Origin: Bacteroidota bacterium
Lineage (GTDB): Bacteria; Bacteroidota; Bacteroidia; Chitinophagales; Saprospiraceae
DNA: 64,000 bases
Assembly (NCBI GenBank): GCA_029781865.1
Contig: JAKOVW010000090.1
Location: 96,355 to 160,354 of the forward strand
Direction: 5' to 3'
The translations under genes and the position numbers were made by a program. Below, one piece after another: positions 52,801 through 60,614 of the stretch. The first letter of the stretch is position 1. Every line of letters begins with the position of its first letter. The notes below the pieces were generated by a model that had not been told where the DNA came from, searched no databases, and was given only the letters and a program-made list of their open reading frames with translations.

Positions 52801-53085
52801 GTACAAGTAAAGGTTATAGATTCGAAAGCAATTAGCAAGAAGGATTTTATCATTTATCCAAATCCTTCGAAAGACGAATTGATAATAAGTGTACCCACTG
52901 AAGACAAAGGAGACAGATGGAATGTGAAAATCATAGATCTTGATGGAAAAATATTAAAAGAGGCCGGCAGTAATAATTCTGCTTTCAAAGTTGGAATAAA
53001 TCAAATTCCTACAGGAATTTTTATTGTCCAATTATCGAATTTAAAGGGTAACCGTTTTACAAAAAGAATACAGGTAATTAAATAG
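49807..53085 (+). CDS. M43-like zinc metalloprotease with beta-helix-like region and T9SS domain
   Basis: HEIGHVLNLLHTFEN with downstream MMSDYHSC; beta-helix-like middle; C-terminal IYPNPSKDELIISV...GIFIVQLSNLKGNRFTKRIQVIK. Confidence 0.82.
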   Translation: MKNLFIKYVSSLLLFTLIFSKDLSAQTGCGFLAPAEAEPIFENYTSTDITVYLAFHIIRRSNQTGGASSSDLGNYMTELYDVYHTSGIFFDTLCTNFIDSTALYDDCDSKLRANWASFQSRFESPNAVNVFIHPGSCSDEFGNGNINGYSCWIQNNGHRNLISHEIGHVLNLLHTFENSYGMSCYSDPSSLIYKGDLCEDTPPDTGILFLFFKDCNWSDSLCGLDSRCNDGCGNSPHLGFDPGIMMSDYHSCTSFFTTDQQNRMKDKILNNRSGSYFNLPVADLILDDSFVISTPYRAAANIIIQSGGVLIVTSTLYMPEKAKITIQAGGILSVNGGTITKGNFKDMCHERTGDPRFWHGIEMQFSNSSPPRFACVNGTIEYSENGLHGPDGKPAGNGLISIYNSTFKNNKVSIFIERPPSFSSPISVKRTRFYLDNSFPLSQYYTQVHIDHSKIYFDSCTFDNPNYKKPLTESAYAIRSMSADVSVQHTTFKDSIYGIQSMNFMSKATLGVSICRFLTTRIGINIFNHNSYSITKDTFDSSVKFGLLSNECSGYIINNNYFRRGGGGAVTDSAGIQMNSSGLGENVIEKNVYTAVKHGHVTNGINGDVVRMVGLKFYCNDFSSMSGNDENVFNGQVNGIQGLSDIGAGNTAGDDQVDHALNFTFGAPKDVMVYYYKSGISSHTPDSDPKYRMTKTPVSSYNCSRSYKKPDTVSHLVTYQKYVDSSDLRKTQRTDSIDGGNTTTLLTYIGAANSGNATTLYNHLINKSPWLSEAVVLAAYNRSDIFDSTKRAQIIFNNPDAMRSGALRADIRDADSPLPTSSLDALDTLTLYTTSRTAFEAEITELDLFKSMVCYDILNQLKLDTVDQSDSILVWLERVGDYLSKREIMETHFENGDFTDASSALSDLEEMENLSEDEISDIEGLPDLLDYIATVRDDKRYEGNLSPEEIEWMIDYAENNDNQSGREVRSALLFYYDINVDEPEALRQSKYRKPNPEGVQVKVIDSKAISKKDFIIYPNPSKDELIISVPTEDKGDRWNVKIIDLDGKILKEAGSNNSAFKVGINQIPTGIFIVQLSNLKGNRFTKRIQVIK

Positions 53086-53095
53086 GATTCACTTT

Positions 53096-53143
53096 AAATC
53101 GGGATATTTATAAGAGTTTCTTATATTTATCCCGATTTATTTT
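53096..53143 (+). terminator. Rho-independent terminator
   Basis: AAATCGGGATA...TATCCCGATTT, with a nested ATAAGA/CTTAT stem, then ATTTTTG. Confidence 0.78.
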
Positions 53144-54765
53144 TGTGTCAAATGAAATCATTAACACTCGCTATCTTAACTCTTGTAAGCTACGAACTGC
53201 TTTCTCAGCCTTACTTTAGTAGAGTTTATACTGTACCGGAAGATGGCACAGGTCTATTGAATGTTTGGCCAAATTATCTTCGAGCTGTATTTCCAACGGA
53301 TAGCCTTATTTATTCTTTTGGTTATTCGGCAGACACGACATATAAACAAGTCGATGGAACTGGCTTTTTCGTTTTCAACACTGAAGGAACTCTTTTAGAG
53401 TATTATCACATTAAGGATTCAGATGAATACAATTTCTTTTATCCCGAAGGAATTCACACGTGGGACGGAATAACATTTTATACTTCTTTCAATAACTTTT
53501 ATAAAGAGGAATCTATTTTAAAATTTAACAGATTTACGAAGCAACAAGAAGTGCTAAAAATTAGCAACTCTGTAATTCTAAATGGAGACATACTGAGAGG
53601 AAATATGGTTGTATCTCCGGACGGATGTCTTTTCACAGCTAGCGATATTGCAATAGATTCCTTGGGTTATAATTATAAAATACAAGTTACCAAAATTGAT
53701 ACTCAAGGAAAAATAAAATGGCAAACCATCATTGGTAAAGAACCAATTAATGTATTTATTAACACTTGCTATTCATCTTTTGCTGATAATATCGGAAATG
53801 TTTACGTCGGAGTAAATTGCTTTGATTACATGCCTGGAACTAGAACAAGTTTTCAAAGTTCTCTTTACAAACTAGACTCAAATGGAGTTATTAAGAATAA
53901 CTATAACTCTAAATTGGCTTATGAAGGATTCCATCATATATATGATATTACTCAAGATGCAAAAGGTTGGCTCTATCTATCGTCAAATTACAATTTCAAT
54001 GGCCAAACGTTTCCATTTGGCATTTATGGCTATGGTGTTATACAAATTTTAGACTCTAATTTGAACTTCAAGGGATTCGTAAATTTAAATTACGATACAA
54101 TTATTACCGCTCCTGAAATTAAATCTTATGAGAAAGTTATAAAAGCCAATGGAAATGATGGAATATTAGCTGGAGGATTGGAAATTAGAAAAGATTTTGT
54201 TGTCAATTATATTGATTCATTAAATCGTTTCGATACTTCGGAAATTGAACATTATGTGTTGACTCTTTTAAAAATAAACAAGGATAAAAATATTGAATGG
54301 AAAAGACATTATAGAATAAGAAATGGATACGATAATGGTTGGCTTTGGGATATAAAATCTTTTCAAGGAAAGGGTTATGTTATTGGCGCTCAATCTTTCG
54401 AAGGCCTGGCGTATGAGAAATTTAAAGAACCATATTATATGCCCTGGCTCCTCCGAGTCGACGACGACGGTTGCTTAATTCCAGGATGCGGAACTGTCAG
54501 TACGAAAGACCAAAAATCAAAAGACAAAGCACAAATTCTTGTCTATCCCAATCCAGCTTCCAATTACATAGTAATCCTTCATCCAGGCTCAGATAAAACG
54601 CATTACCAGGTCGTTTCCGCTGACGGTAAACTTATGGACGAGTTTTATTCTTTAATCGAGGGTGAGCAAATAATTGTTCCGGTGAATAGCTTTAGGTGTG
54701 GAAGATATTTTGTTAAGGCTGAAAGTAAAAGTGGCATTAGTTCGCAATCATTTATTAAGCAATAG
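53143..54765 (+). CDS. Secreted hypothetical protein with T9SS domain
   Basis: N-terminal signal-like segment; C-terminal VYPNPASNYIVIL...GRYFVKAESKSGISSQSFIKQ. Confidence 0.75.
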   Translation: MCQMKSLTLAILTLVSYELLSQPYFSRVYTVPEDGTGLLNVWPNYLRAVFPTDSLIYSFGYSADTTYKQVDGTGFFVFNTEGTLLEYYHIKDSDEYNFFYPEGIHTWDGITFYTSFNNFYKEESILKFNRFTKQQEVLKISNSVILNGDILRGNMVVSPDGCLFTASDIAIDSLGYNYKIQVTKIDTQGKIKWQTIIGKEPINVFINTCYSSFADNIGNVYVGVNCFDYMPGTRTSFQSSLYKLDSNGVIKNNYNSKLAYEGFHHIYDITQDAKGWLYLSSNYNFNGQTFPFGIYGYGVIQILDSNLNFKGFVNLNYDTIITAPEIKSYEKVIKANGNDGILAGGLEIRKDFVVNYIDSLNRFDTSEIEHYVLTLLKINKDKNIEWKRHYRIRNGYDNGWLWDIKSFQGKGYVIGAQSFEGLAYEKFKEPYYMPWLLRVDDDGCLIPGCGTVSTKDQKSKDKAQILVYPNPASNYIVILHPGSDKTHYQVVSADGKLMDEFYSLIEGEQIIVPVNSFRCGRYFVKAESKSGISSQSFIKQ

Positions 54766-54771
54766 AGGGAA

Positions 54772-55458
54772 TCATTCTTTTCCCATTGCAACATCCAATT
54801 GAAATTTTACAAAATCATACTCAATGTGTTCAAGTAGCTCATAGCAATATTTTATTGCCTCATCGAACATATGTTTAAGAAGATCAGTTTTGAAAATTTC
54901 CTTTATTATTTGTGTAGAATCCCCTGATTTCATAACCGCTTTATCCATTATTTTTAATTTCTCACGACTAAAATGATCTAAGGCTTCTTGAAAATATTTA
55001 ATTTCTTCAGGTCTTTCATAGCTCCATTTATCATTAAACATTAATTGAAGATCATTGCTATGAACCATTCCGTTTCTTAATTTACAAATCATTTCAATAG
55101 TTTTCCATAGGTCTTGATTTATCACCGTCGAGAGATCTAACCCATTATCGTTACAATATTGTTTGATTCGTTTCCAATCCGCTGATATAACTTTTTCGCT
55201 ACACTTTACAGCTATTCTCTTCTCATCAAGTGATTTGCCCTCAACCAGAGCTAAGTCAGATAGATATTTCCATACAACCTCCTTTGTAAATCCTTCAATC
55301 AGAATCCAGACTTGAACGATAAAATTTACCCGTTCAGCTAAATCAACTTCATTTGATGGATAATCTTCAATCGTTGATAATTTGTTTGCGCAAAATAGAA
55401 TAGCAGTTTTCCAAAACTTAAGTGCAAATCCTTTCGACCTTGATACAATTTGTAACAT
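54772..55458 (-). CDS. Hypothetical helical protein, possible HEPN domain
   Basis: KLRNGMVHSND fits HEPN Rx4-6H (R-NGMV-H); remainder predominantly helical. Confidence 0.5.
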   Translation of the reverse strand: MLQIVSRSKGFALKFWKTAILFCANKLSTIEDYPSNEVDLAERVNFIVQVWILIEGFTKEVVWKYLSDLALVEGKSLDEKRIAVKCSEKVISADWKRIKQYCNDNGLDLSTVINQDLWKTIEMICKLRNGMVHSNDLQLMFNDKWSYERPEEIKYFQEALDHFSREKLKIMDKAVMKSGDSTQIIKEIFKTDLLKHMFDEAIKYCYELLEHIEYDFVKFQLDVAMGKE

Positions 55459-55710
55459 AAAAGTGTTTTTGCATGTAAAAATATCATGGTTTATGCCCCC
55501 ACGATTTAATTATTTCCCAGACAATCTTTGCTAACACGACAAAATACCCAAATACTTTAATTCTTTGGTTTCTTTTGTCACCTTAGGAGTTTCAACTCAA
55601 AAAATTTGATTAGGAATAAGACAAAATACATTTCTCTCAAAAACACAGATGAGGAGCTTGTGAGGCCTTCAATAAGATATAAAAAATTTATCCATTGTTT
55701 GCAAATAAAA

Positions 55711-55742
55711 AAGCAGCTACAAAATATTCATTGTAACTGCTT
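55711..55742 (-). terminator. Hairpin adjoining tRNA-Ala fragment copy 2
   Basis: AAGCAGCTACAA...TTGTAACTGCTT, 12-bp stem with one mismatch; A-rich left flank gives a minus-strand U tract. Confidence 0.55.
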
Positions 55743-55752
55743 GATTATCAAT

Positions 55753-55800
55753 GTGGAGGATCAGGGATTCGAACCCAGGACCCCCTGCGTGCAAGGCAGG
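55753..55800 (-). repeat. tRNA-Ala(TGC) 3' fragment with full anticodon arm (att-type direct repeat, copy 2)
   Basis: Reverse complement CCTGCCTTGCACGCAGGGGGTCCTGGGTTCGAATCCCTGATCCTCCAC; no encoded CCA and no 5' half. Confidence 0.88.
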
Positions 55801-55985
55801 AGAATAAATGTAGCCAATAGTTGTCATAATTATTTAATAGTCTGTATTACAACTATTTATTTCTTTTCATAATTGCCACCAGTGCTCAAATAAACCTATA
55901 ATAAACCAATTTTGTTAGTGAAATTGTTAGCGATATTTTGATGTTCATTAATTACAATTACCATATTTATAGTTAAAAGGAAATT

Positions 55986-57251
55986 ATGAAAAAACCTACG
56001 TTTGATCTCGTACTATCTAAAAACAGACCGCATCTTAATGGTACATATCCATTATCATTAAGAGTTACCTATGAGCGAATTCCAAATTTAATTGGCCTCG
56101 GAATATCCTTAAAGGAAGATGAATTTAATAAAATTTGGAAATCGAAAACACCACGAAATGAATCTTTAACGAAAAAGATTAAACTTCAAAAAGAATTTAT
56201 ACAAAAAAGTTATGATATAATTGATCAAATGGAGAGGGAAGGAGTTGAATTATTTGATTTTAAGGAATTTAAGGCCAGGTTCAATGGCAAGAAATTAAAT
56301 ATTGATTCTAACTTGCTATGTATGTATGATAGAGTTATAACGGAGTATGCTTCAAATGATCAAATTAGCACATCTGAAAATTATAGAAACAGTAAGGCAG
56401 CTCTTGTTAAGTTTATAAACCCTAAAAACGGAGAAATTAAATTCAATTCTTTAAAAACAAAAGATCTGAGAGATATTGAGAATTATATGATTGTTGAGCG
56501 TAAATTAAGTCCAACAACATTATCTATGTATCTCAGGTGCTTAAAAACTGTTTATAATAAAGCTATTAGTGGAGGAATTATATCACATGACATTAGTCCT
56601 TTTAATTCTAAAATAGATCATTATGTCATTCCAATGGTCAGAAATGTAAAAAAGGCTTTAGGAACAGACGAAATTAATCGGTTGGCAGACTATTATGATT
56701 TTGAGAATAGTCCTCGGTGTAGGGCACGCGATTTTTGGATGCTATCATTTTATTGTTATGGTATGAATATTTGCGATATACTTCAATTGAAAAATAATAA
56801 TTTAGATGGAAATGTATTGCATTTCTATCGACAGAAAACGATGAATTCTCATCGGGGCAATCAAAAACCGGTTCAAATGTCACTAAAGCCTAATGCAATG
56901 GAGATTATTGACAAATACAGAAATCCGGACCAATCACCAGATAAGTATCTCTTTGATGAATTAGATCATAAGGATTCCGCAATTATAAAGCGTAAAAAAA
57001 TTAAAAAATTCACCAGATTCATTAACCAGCATATTAAAAAAATTGCAATAATAATAGGAATAGACCCAAAAGTGTCCACTTATTATGCAAGACATAGTTT
57101 TGCCACTATAGCCAGAAACAATGGAACGGAGGTAGAAAAAATATCACTCCTAATGGCCCATTCAAATATTTCTACTACTCAAAAATATTTGGATTCATTA
57201 AATTTAGAACAGTCTCGTGCAATATCAGATAATATTTATCGGGATTTTTAA
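55986..57251 (+). CDS. Tyrosine recombinase/site-specific integrase (element 2)
   Basis: YYARHSFATIARNNGTEVEKISLLMAHSNISTTQKYLDSL. Confidence 0.95.
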   Translation: MKKPTFDLVLSKNRPHLNGTYPLSLRVTYERIPNLIGLGISLKEDEFNKIWKSKTPRNESLTKKIKLQKEFIQKSYDIIDQMEREGVELFDFKEFKARFNGKKLNIDSNLLCMYDRVITEYASNDQISTSENYRNSKAALVKFINPKNGEIKFNSLKTKDLRDIENYMIVERKLSPTTLSMYLRCLKTVYNKAISGGIISHDISPFNSKIDHYVIPMVRNVKKALGTDEINRLADYYDFENSPRCRARDFWMLSFYCYGMNICDILQLKNNNLDGNVLHFYRQKTMNSHRGNQKPVQMSLKPNAMEIIDKYRNPDQSPDKYLFDELDHKDSAIIKRKKIKKFTRFINQHIKKIAIIIGIDPKVSTYYARHSFATIARNNGTEVEKISLLMAHSNISTTQKYLDSLNLEQSRAISDNIYRDF

Positions 57252-57489
57252 AATTAAAATTGATACTTACGACGTATTACGAAATTAATTAAAAACCATT
57301 TTTATAGACATAGTGTAAGTGATTTCTATGGTAATTGAAATTCATAAGTCTCGTATTCTTTCTAGGCTAGAGCATGCATATTATTTTAAAATAATAATTT
57401 ATAGTACGATTCGATTAAATAATTTGAAATAAATAGCATAAAGAATGATTGTTTGATTCTCTGGGCACTATTTATATTAAAAGAGAATT

Positions 57490-57675
57490 ATGAGTGCTCT
57501 TCCCAAACTGTACACATTAAAAGAAGTTGCTGAGTATTTGCATTGCTCGGACACCACGCTTTACCGCTATGTTAAGGCACAGCAAATAACTTATTTGCGC
57601 AGAGGCCGATTATTATTGTTTAAAGAAGATGATATTAAGGAGTTTATGAACAAATCTACCATTAAGTCATCATAA
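57490..57675 (+). CDS. Small HTH/excisionase-like protein
   Basis: YTLKEVAEYLHCSDTTLYRYVKAQQITYLRRGRLLLFKEDDIKEFM. Confidence 0.85.
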   Translation: MSALPKLYTLKEVAEYLHCSDTTLYRYVKAQQITYLRRGRLLLFKEDDIKEFMNKSTIKSS

Positions 57676-58264
57676 TGAACTAAATCAGATAGAACTTCTC
57701 GATTAATTTCAGTTCGAAAGATCCAAATGAAATGGCGGATTCGTTAGCCTATACCCGTCTATTTAAACTGAATTATTAAAAGATTAAATATTTGCAGAAT
57801 TTAGCAATAATAGTACGCTTGCATTGAATTCAAATAGTTTACCTATGAAATATATGACGTGATAAAACTAATAAAATCAGAATGCTTAGATCAAAAGTGG
57901 TCAGAATTACATCATTAAAATCAAGAAAGTAAACTTAATAATCAATTTTCCTTAGGAGGATTTTATTATCACTTTATTAAAAACCTTCGAAAAAAGAAAT
58001 TCCCTTATTAATGTAAATCAAAAATGAAACCAATTGATTTATTATATGACCATTTTTTCCCCCCACGAAATTTTTTGTTCCCCGAAATGCAAGGCTATTG
58101 AAAGCGCAGCCAGAATAGGGGTTGGTTTACCCCTTCCCGATATAATTCCCCCCTACCCCTCCCAAGCCAGAAGGTTGAATGCATATGTTAAGTTTTGAAA
58201 GCTCTTAAATATTGGCAACAAAAGAATAGATCATTCTCGGAGTTTATTTTTAGACCAATTAAAA

Positions 58265-58579
58265 ATGCTCATTCCCAAGTACATCTATAAATGGGAGCAA
58301 ATAATGCATATCAAAGTTTCAGAATTCGGCATCAAGAAAATGAAAACTAAGTGGGGGACTTGCAATATAGAAGCCAAGAGAATATGGCTTAACTTGGAAC
58401 TTGCCAAAAAACCAATCCAATGTCTGGAATTTATTATAGTCCATGAGATGGTTCATTTATTGGAGCGCAAGCATAATGATCGGTTCATAGCCTATATGAA
58501 TAAATATTTGCCTAAATGGCGCAGCTATAAAGAAGAACTCAATAGCATCCCTGTCGGTCATGCTGAATGGGAATATTGA
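58265..58579 (+). CDS. YgjP-like M48 metallopeptidase domain, N-terminally truncated
   Basis: IKKMKTKWGTCNIEAKRIWLNLELAKKPIQCLEFIIVHEMVHLLERKHNDRFIAYMNKYLPKWR; only 104 aa. Confidence 0.82.
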   Translation: MLIPKYIYKWEQIMHIKVSEFGIKKMKTKWGTCNIEAKRIWLNLELAKKPIQCLEFIIVHEMVHLLERKHNDRFIAYMNKYLPKWRSYKEELNSIPVGHAEWEY

Positions 58580-60165
58580 TTCTTATCATTTTCCTTATCA
58601 CATCCGTCATATATTTCTTCACTCAATTGATAATGCACCAATTCTGCGTTCAATATTTTCTCCATTTCTTCTCTTACACGGTCTTTTTCTGAAAGAGGGC
58701 ATAAAATACTATCATGCTTAGAAAGTACGTGAAAACCTTCTTTAATTAACTTTGGGAGGATTTTATCTATGTATATTTCACTTTCCTTATGCATTAACGA
58801 AATTGCAAAAGCTGGTGATCCTTTTGATCTCTTATATGAATCAATTAGGTTAATAAGATTCGGAAAAATCTCTTTCATTTTAACTTTGGACTTTGGATTG
58901 TATCTATAGCTTGAATAGAAAATCAAAAATGCTACTGCTTTGGCAGAATCCCGAGAATCCAATTCTAAAATATCTTTAATCTCATCATAAAACTTTCCTT
59001 CACAAGCTAAATCAATAAATTCAACCAAATCCTGTGTTAATACCCTAAATTCCCTATTTACTAAATCATTATAGTTGAATTGTCTTGTAATCCCTTTATT
59101 TGTTTTAATTCCTTGAATTGTACTTGTAAATTTATTCAGAATCACATTTCTTTCTATAAAAGTAGTAATGCTTTTCTTAATTGGTATTAGCTTTCCAGGA
59201 ATCTTCGTATCAAAAATATAGTCATCAAAATATCCATTCTTAATCATTCGTGCCAAAATTGTAGAATGAGAATTTTTCAAATCTATTGAACAAATTTCTT
59301 CCCCGTTAAACTTTAAAGCTGGCAACAGTTCCTTTGGAAATGAAGTAATATTTGTATGAAGTCTCTTATCTGTCTGTCCCTTTTTTATAAAAAACTCTTT
59401 ATTTATCAAACTTGTAATACTATTATTATATGACAATGAAAGCAACATCTTCTTCTGAGTTATATAATCTGTAATATTAGTCAATCTAAAAGTATTTTTA
59501 TCCTTAATCAAATCAATATCCCTTTCACTTTCTTTTAAAACAGACAATATCATTTTGACAGGATAAAATATATTCTTTTCATTAGGATCACTATTTGGTT
59601 CTAAATCATTCACATTTACTATCTGGCTATCATCAATTTCATTATTAATTTCAATATATTTTCTAAATCTTTCATTTTCAATATAATCTTTAATTAATCT
59701 GTCAGCTGATTGCTTATCAACAGTTATTAATTCTAAACTTTTTAAAGTCTCCTTCTTTAATTTCCCACCAACATTTTCTTTTCTATTTTTTATTATTTGT
59801 TCCTTTAAATAAGTCAATTCTACCAAATTACCCCAATCAGTCATCAAATTTGGATTAATTCTATAAGTTTTACAATATTTAAACCCATTAAAATTAGAAT
59901 AACTATTATTTCTTTGAATAATATTTCTATCAATTAAATCATTCATATAGCGATTATAATTCTCTAAAAATGCTTTCTTCCAGTATGTACTAGGAATAGG
60001 TATATAATCATGAAAAGTTAAGTTTTTTCTTTTTATTAACTTTATAATAATATGAACCAAATGAAATTTCTTATTATTCTTAGATTTTCTAGTCTTTAAA
60101 CTCATAATTTGATCTACCAATACCTTTGGTAAATTAAAATGTATTCTATTGTTTTTCATTTTCAT
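58558..60165 (-). CDS. Putative divergent PolA/single-subunit-polymerase-like palm protein
   Basis: Candidate motif A ICSIDLKNSHSTILARM, motif B RDSAKAVAFLIFYSSY and motif C FHVLSKHDSILCP in the expected order. Confidence 0.5.
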   Translation of the reverse strand: MKMKNNRIHFNLPKVLVDQIMSLKTRKSKNNKKFHLVHIIIKLIKRKNLTFHDYIPIPSTYWKKAFLENYNRYMNDLIDRNIIQRNNSYSNFNGFKYCKTYRINPNLMTDWGNLVELTYLKEQIIKNRKENVGGKLKKETLKSLELITVDKQSADRLIKDYIENERFRKYIEINNEIDDSQIVNVNDLEPNSDPNEKNIFYPVKMILSVLKESERDIDLIKDKNTFRLTNITDYITQKKMLLSLSYNNSITSLINKEFFIKKGQTDKRLHTNITSFPKELLPALKFNGEEICSIDLKNSHSTILARMIKNGYFDDYIFDTKIPGKLIPIKKSITTFIERNVILNKFTSTIQGIKTNKGITRQFNYNDLVNREFRVLTQDLVEFIDLACEGKFYDEIKDILELDSRDSAKAVAFLIFYSSYRYNPKSKVKMKEIFPNLINLIDSYKRSKGSPAFAISLMHKESEIYIDKILPKLIKEGFHVLSKHDSILCPLSEKDRVREEMEKILNAELVHYQLSEEIYDGCDKENDKNQYSHSA

Positions 60166-60340
60166 ATAATTTCTATTGTTACTAATAAATATATCAATTC
60201 ACATAATTAATCATTTCAATTCTATTTCTACTTCACTATTTTGTTCCATATATGTTCATCACTTTTGTTACATCACATTCATTTATAATCATTTAGAAAT
60301 GTATTTTTTGACAAAATTTAACTGAAATAATTTTTCGTTT

Positions 60341-60359
60341 TATAGAACGCTGTTCTATA
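60341..60359. promoter_or_regulatory. Inverted repeat TATAGAAC-GCT-GTTCTATA
   Basis: Perfect 8-bp arms, between the HTH gene and the polymerase-like gene. Confidence 0.45.
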
Positions 60360-60411
60360 TAATGAGCGCTTGTTACGCCTTAAAGAATAAGATTGTATAA
60401 CCTGATAGATT

Positions 60412-60603
60412 TCATATTGATTGCTGCCGCGCGGTTATATGAAAACGTTCAAGAAATTCTTTTACATCTTTCTCAGGAAACAGCAATGTCCTCACTCTCC
60501 TTATATAACCTATTCTATCTTCACTTACATATCTATATACTGTAGATCTTGAGCAACTAAGAATTTCACATAACTGTGGGTCTGTGTATAATTTATTCTC
60601 CAT
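60412..60603 (-). CDS. Small HTH/excisionase-like protein (second in element 2)
   Basis: YTDPQLCEILSCSRSTVYRYVSEDRIGYIRRVRTLLFPEKDVKEFLERF. Confidence 0.82.
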   Translation of the reverse strand: MENKLYTDPQLCEILSCSRSTVYRYVSEDRIGYIRRVRTLLFPEKDVKEFLERFHITARQQSI

Positions 60604-60614
60604 TCTGAAAATAT

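Larger units (their letters stand above)
47265..55796. mobile_element. Integrative element 1, bounded by 44-bp tRNA-Ala direct repeats
   Basis: Direct repeats at 47265-47308 and 55753-55796; tyrosine recombinase just inside the left repeat; cargo ORFs. Confidence 0.75.

Noticed and set aside
55606-55872. 88-aa ORF containing VEDQGFEPRTPCVQGRR
   Set aside because: This is the translation of the antisense tRNA-Ala fragment (a familiar GFEPRTPCVQ artefact), not a protein gene.
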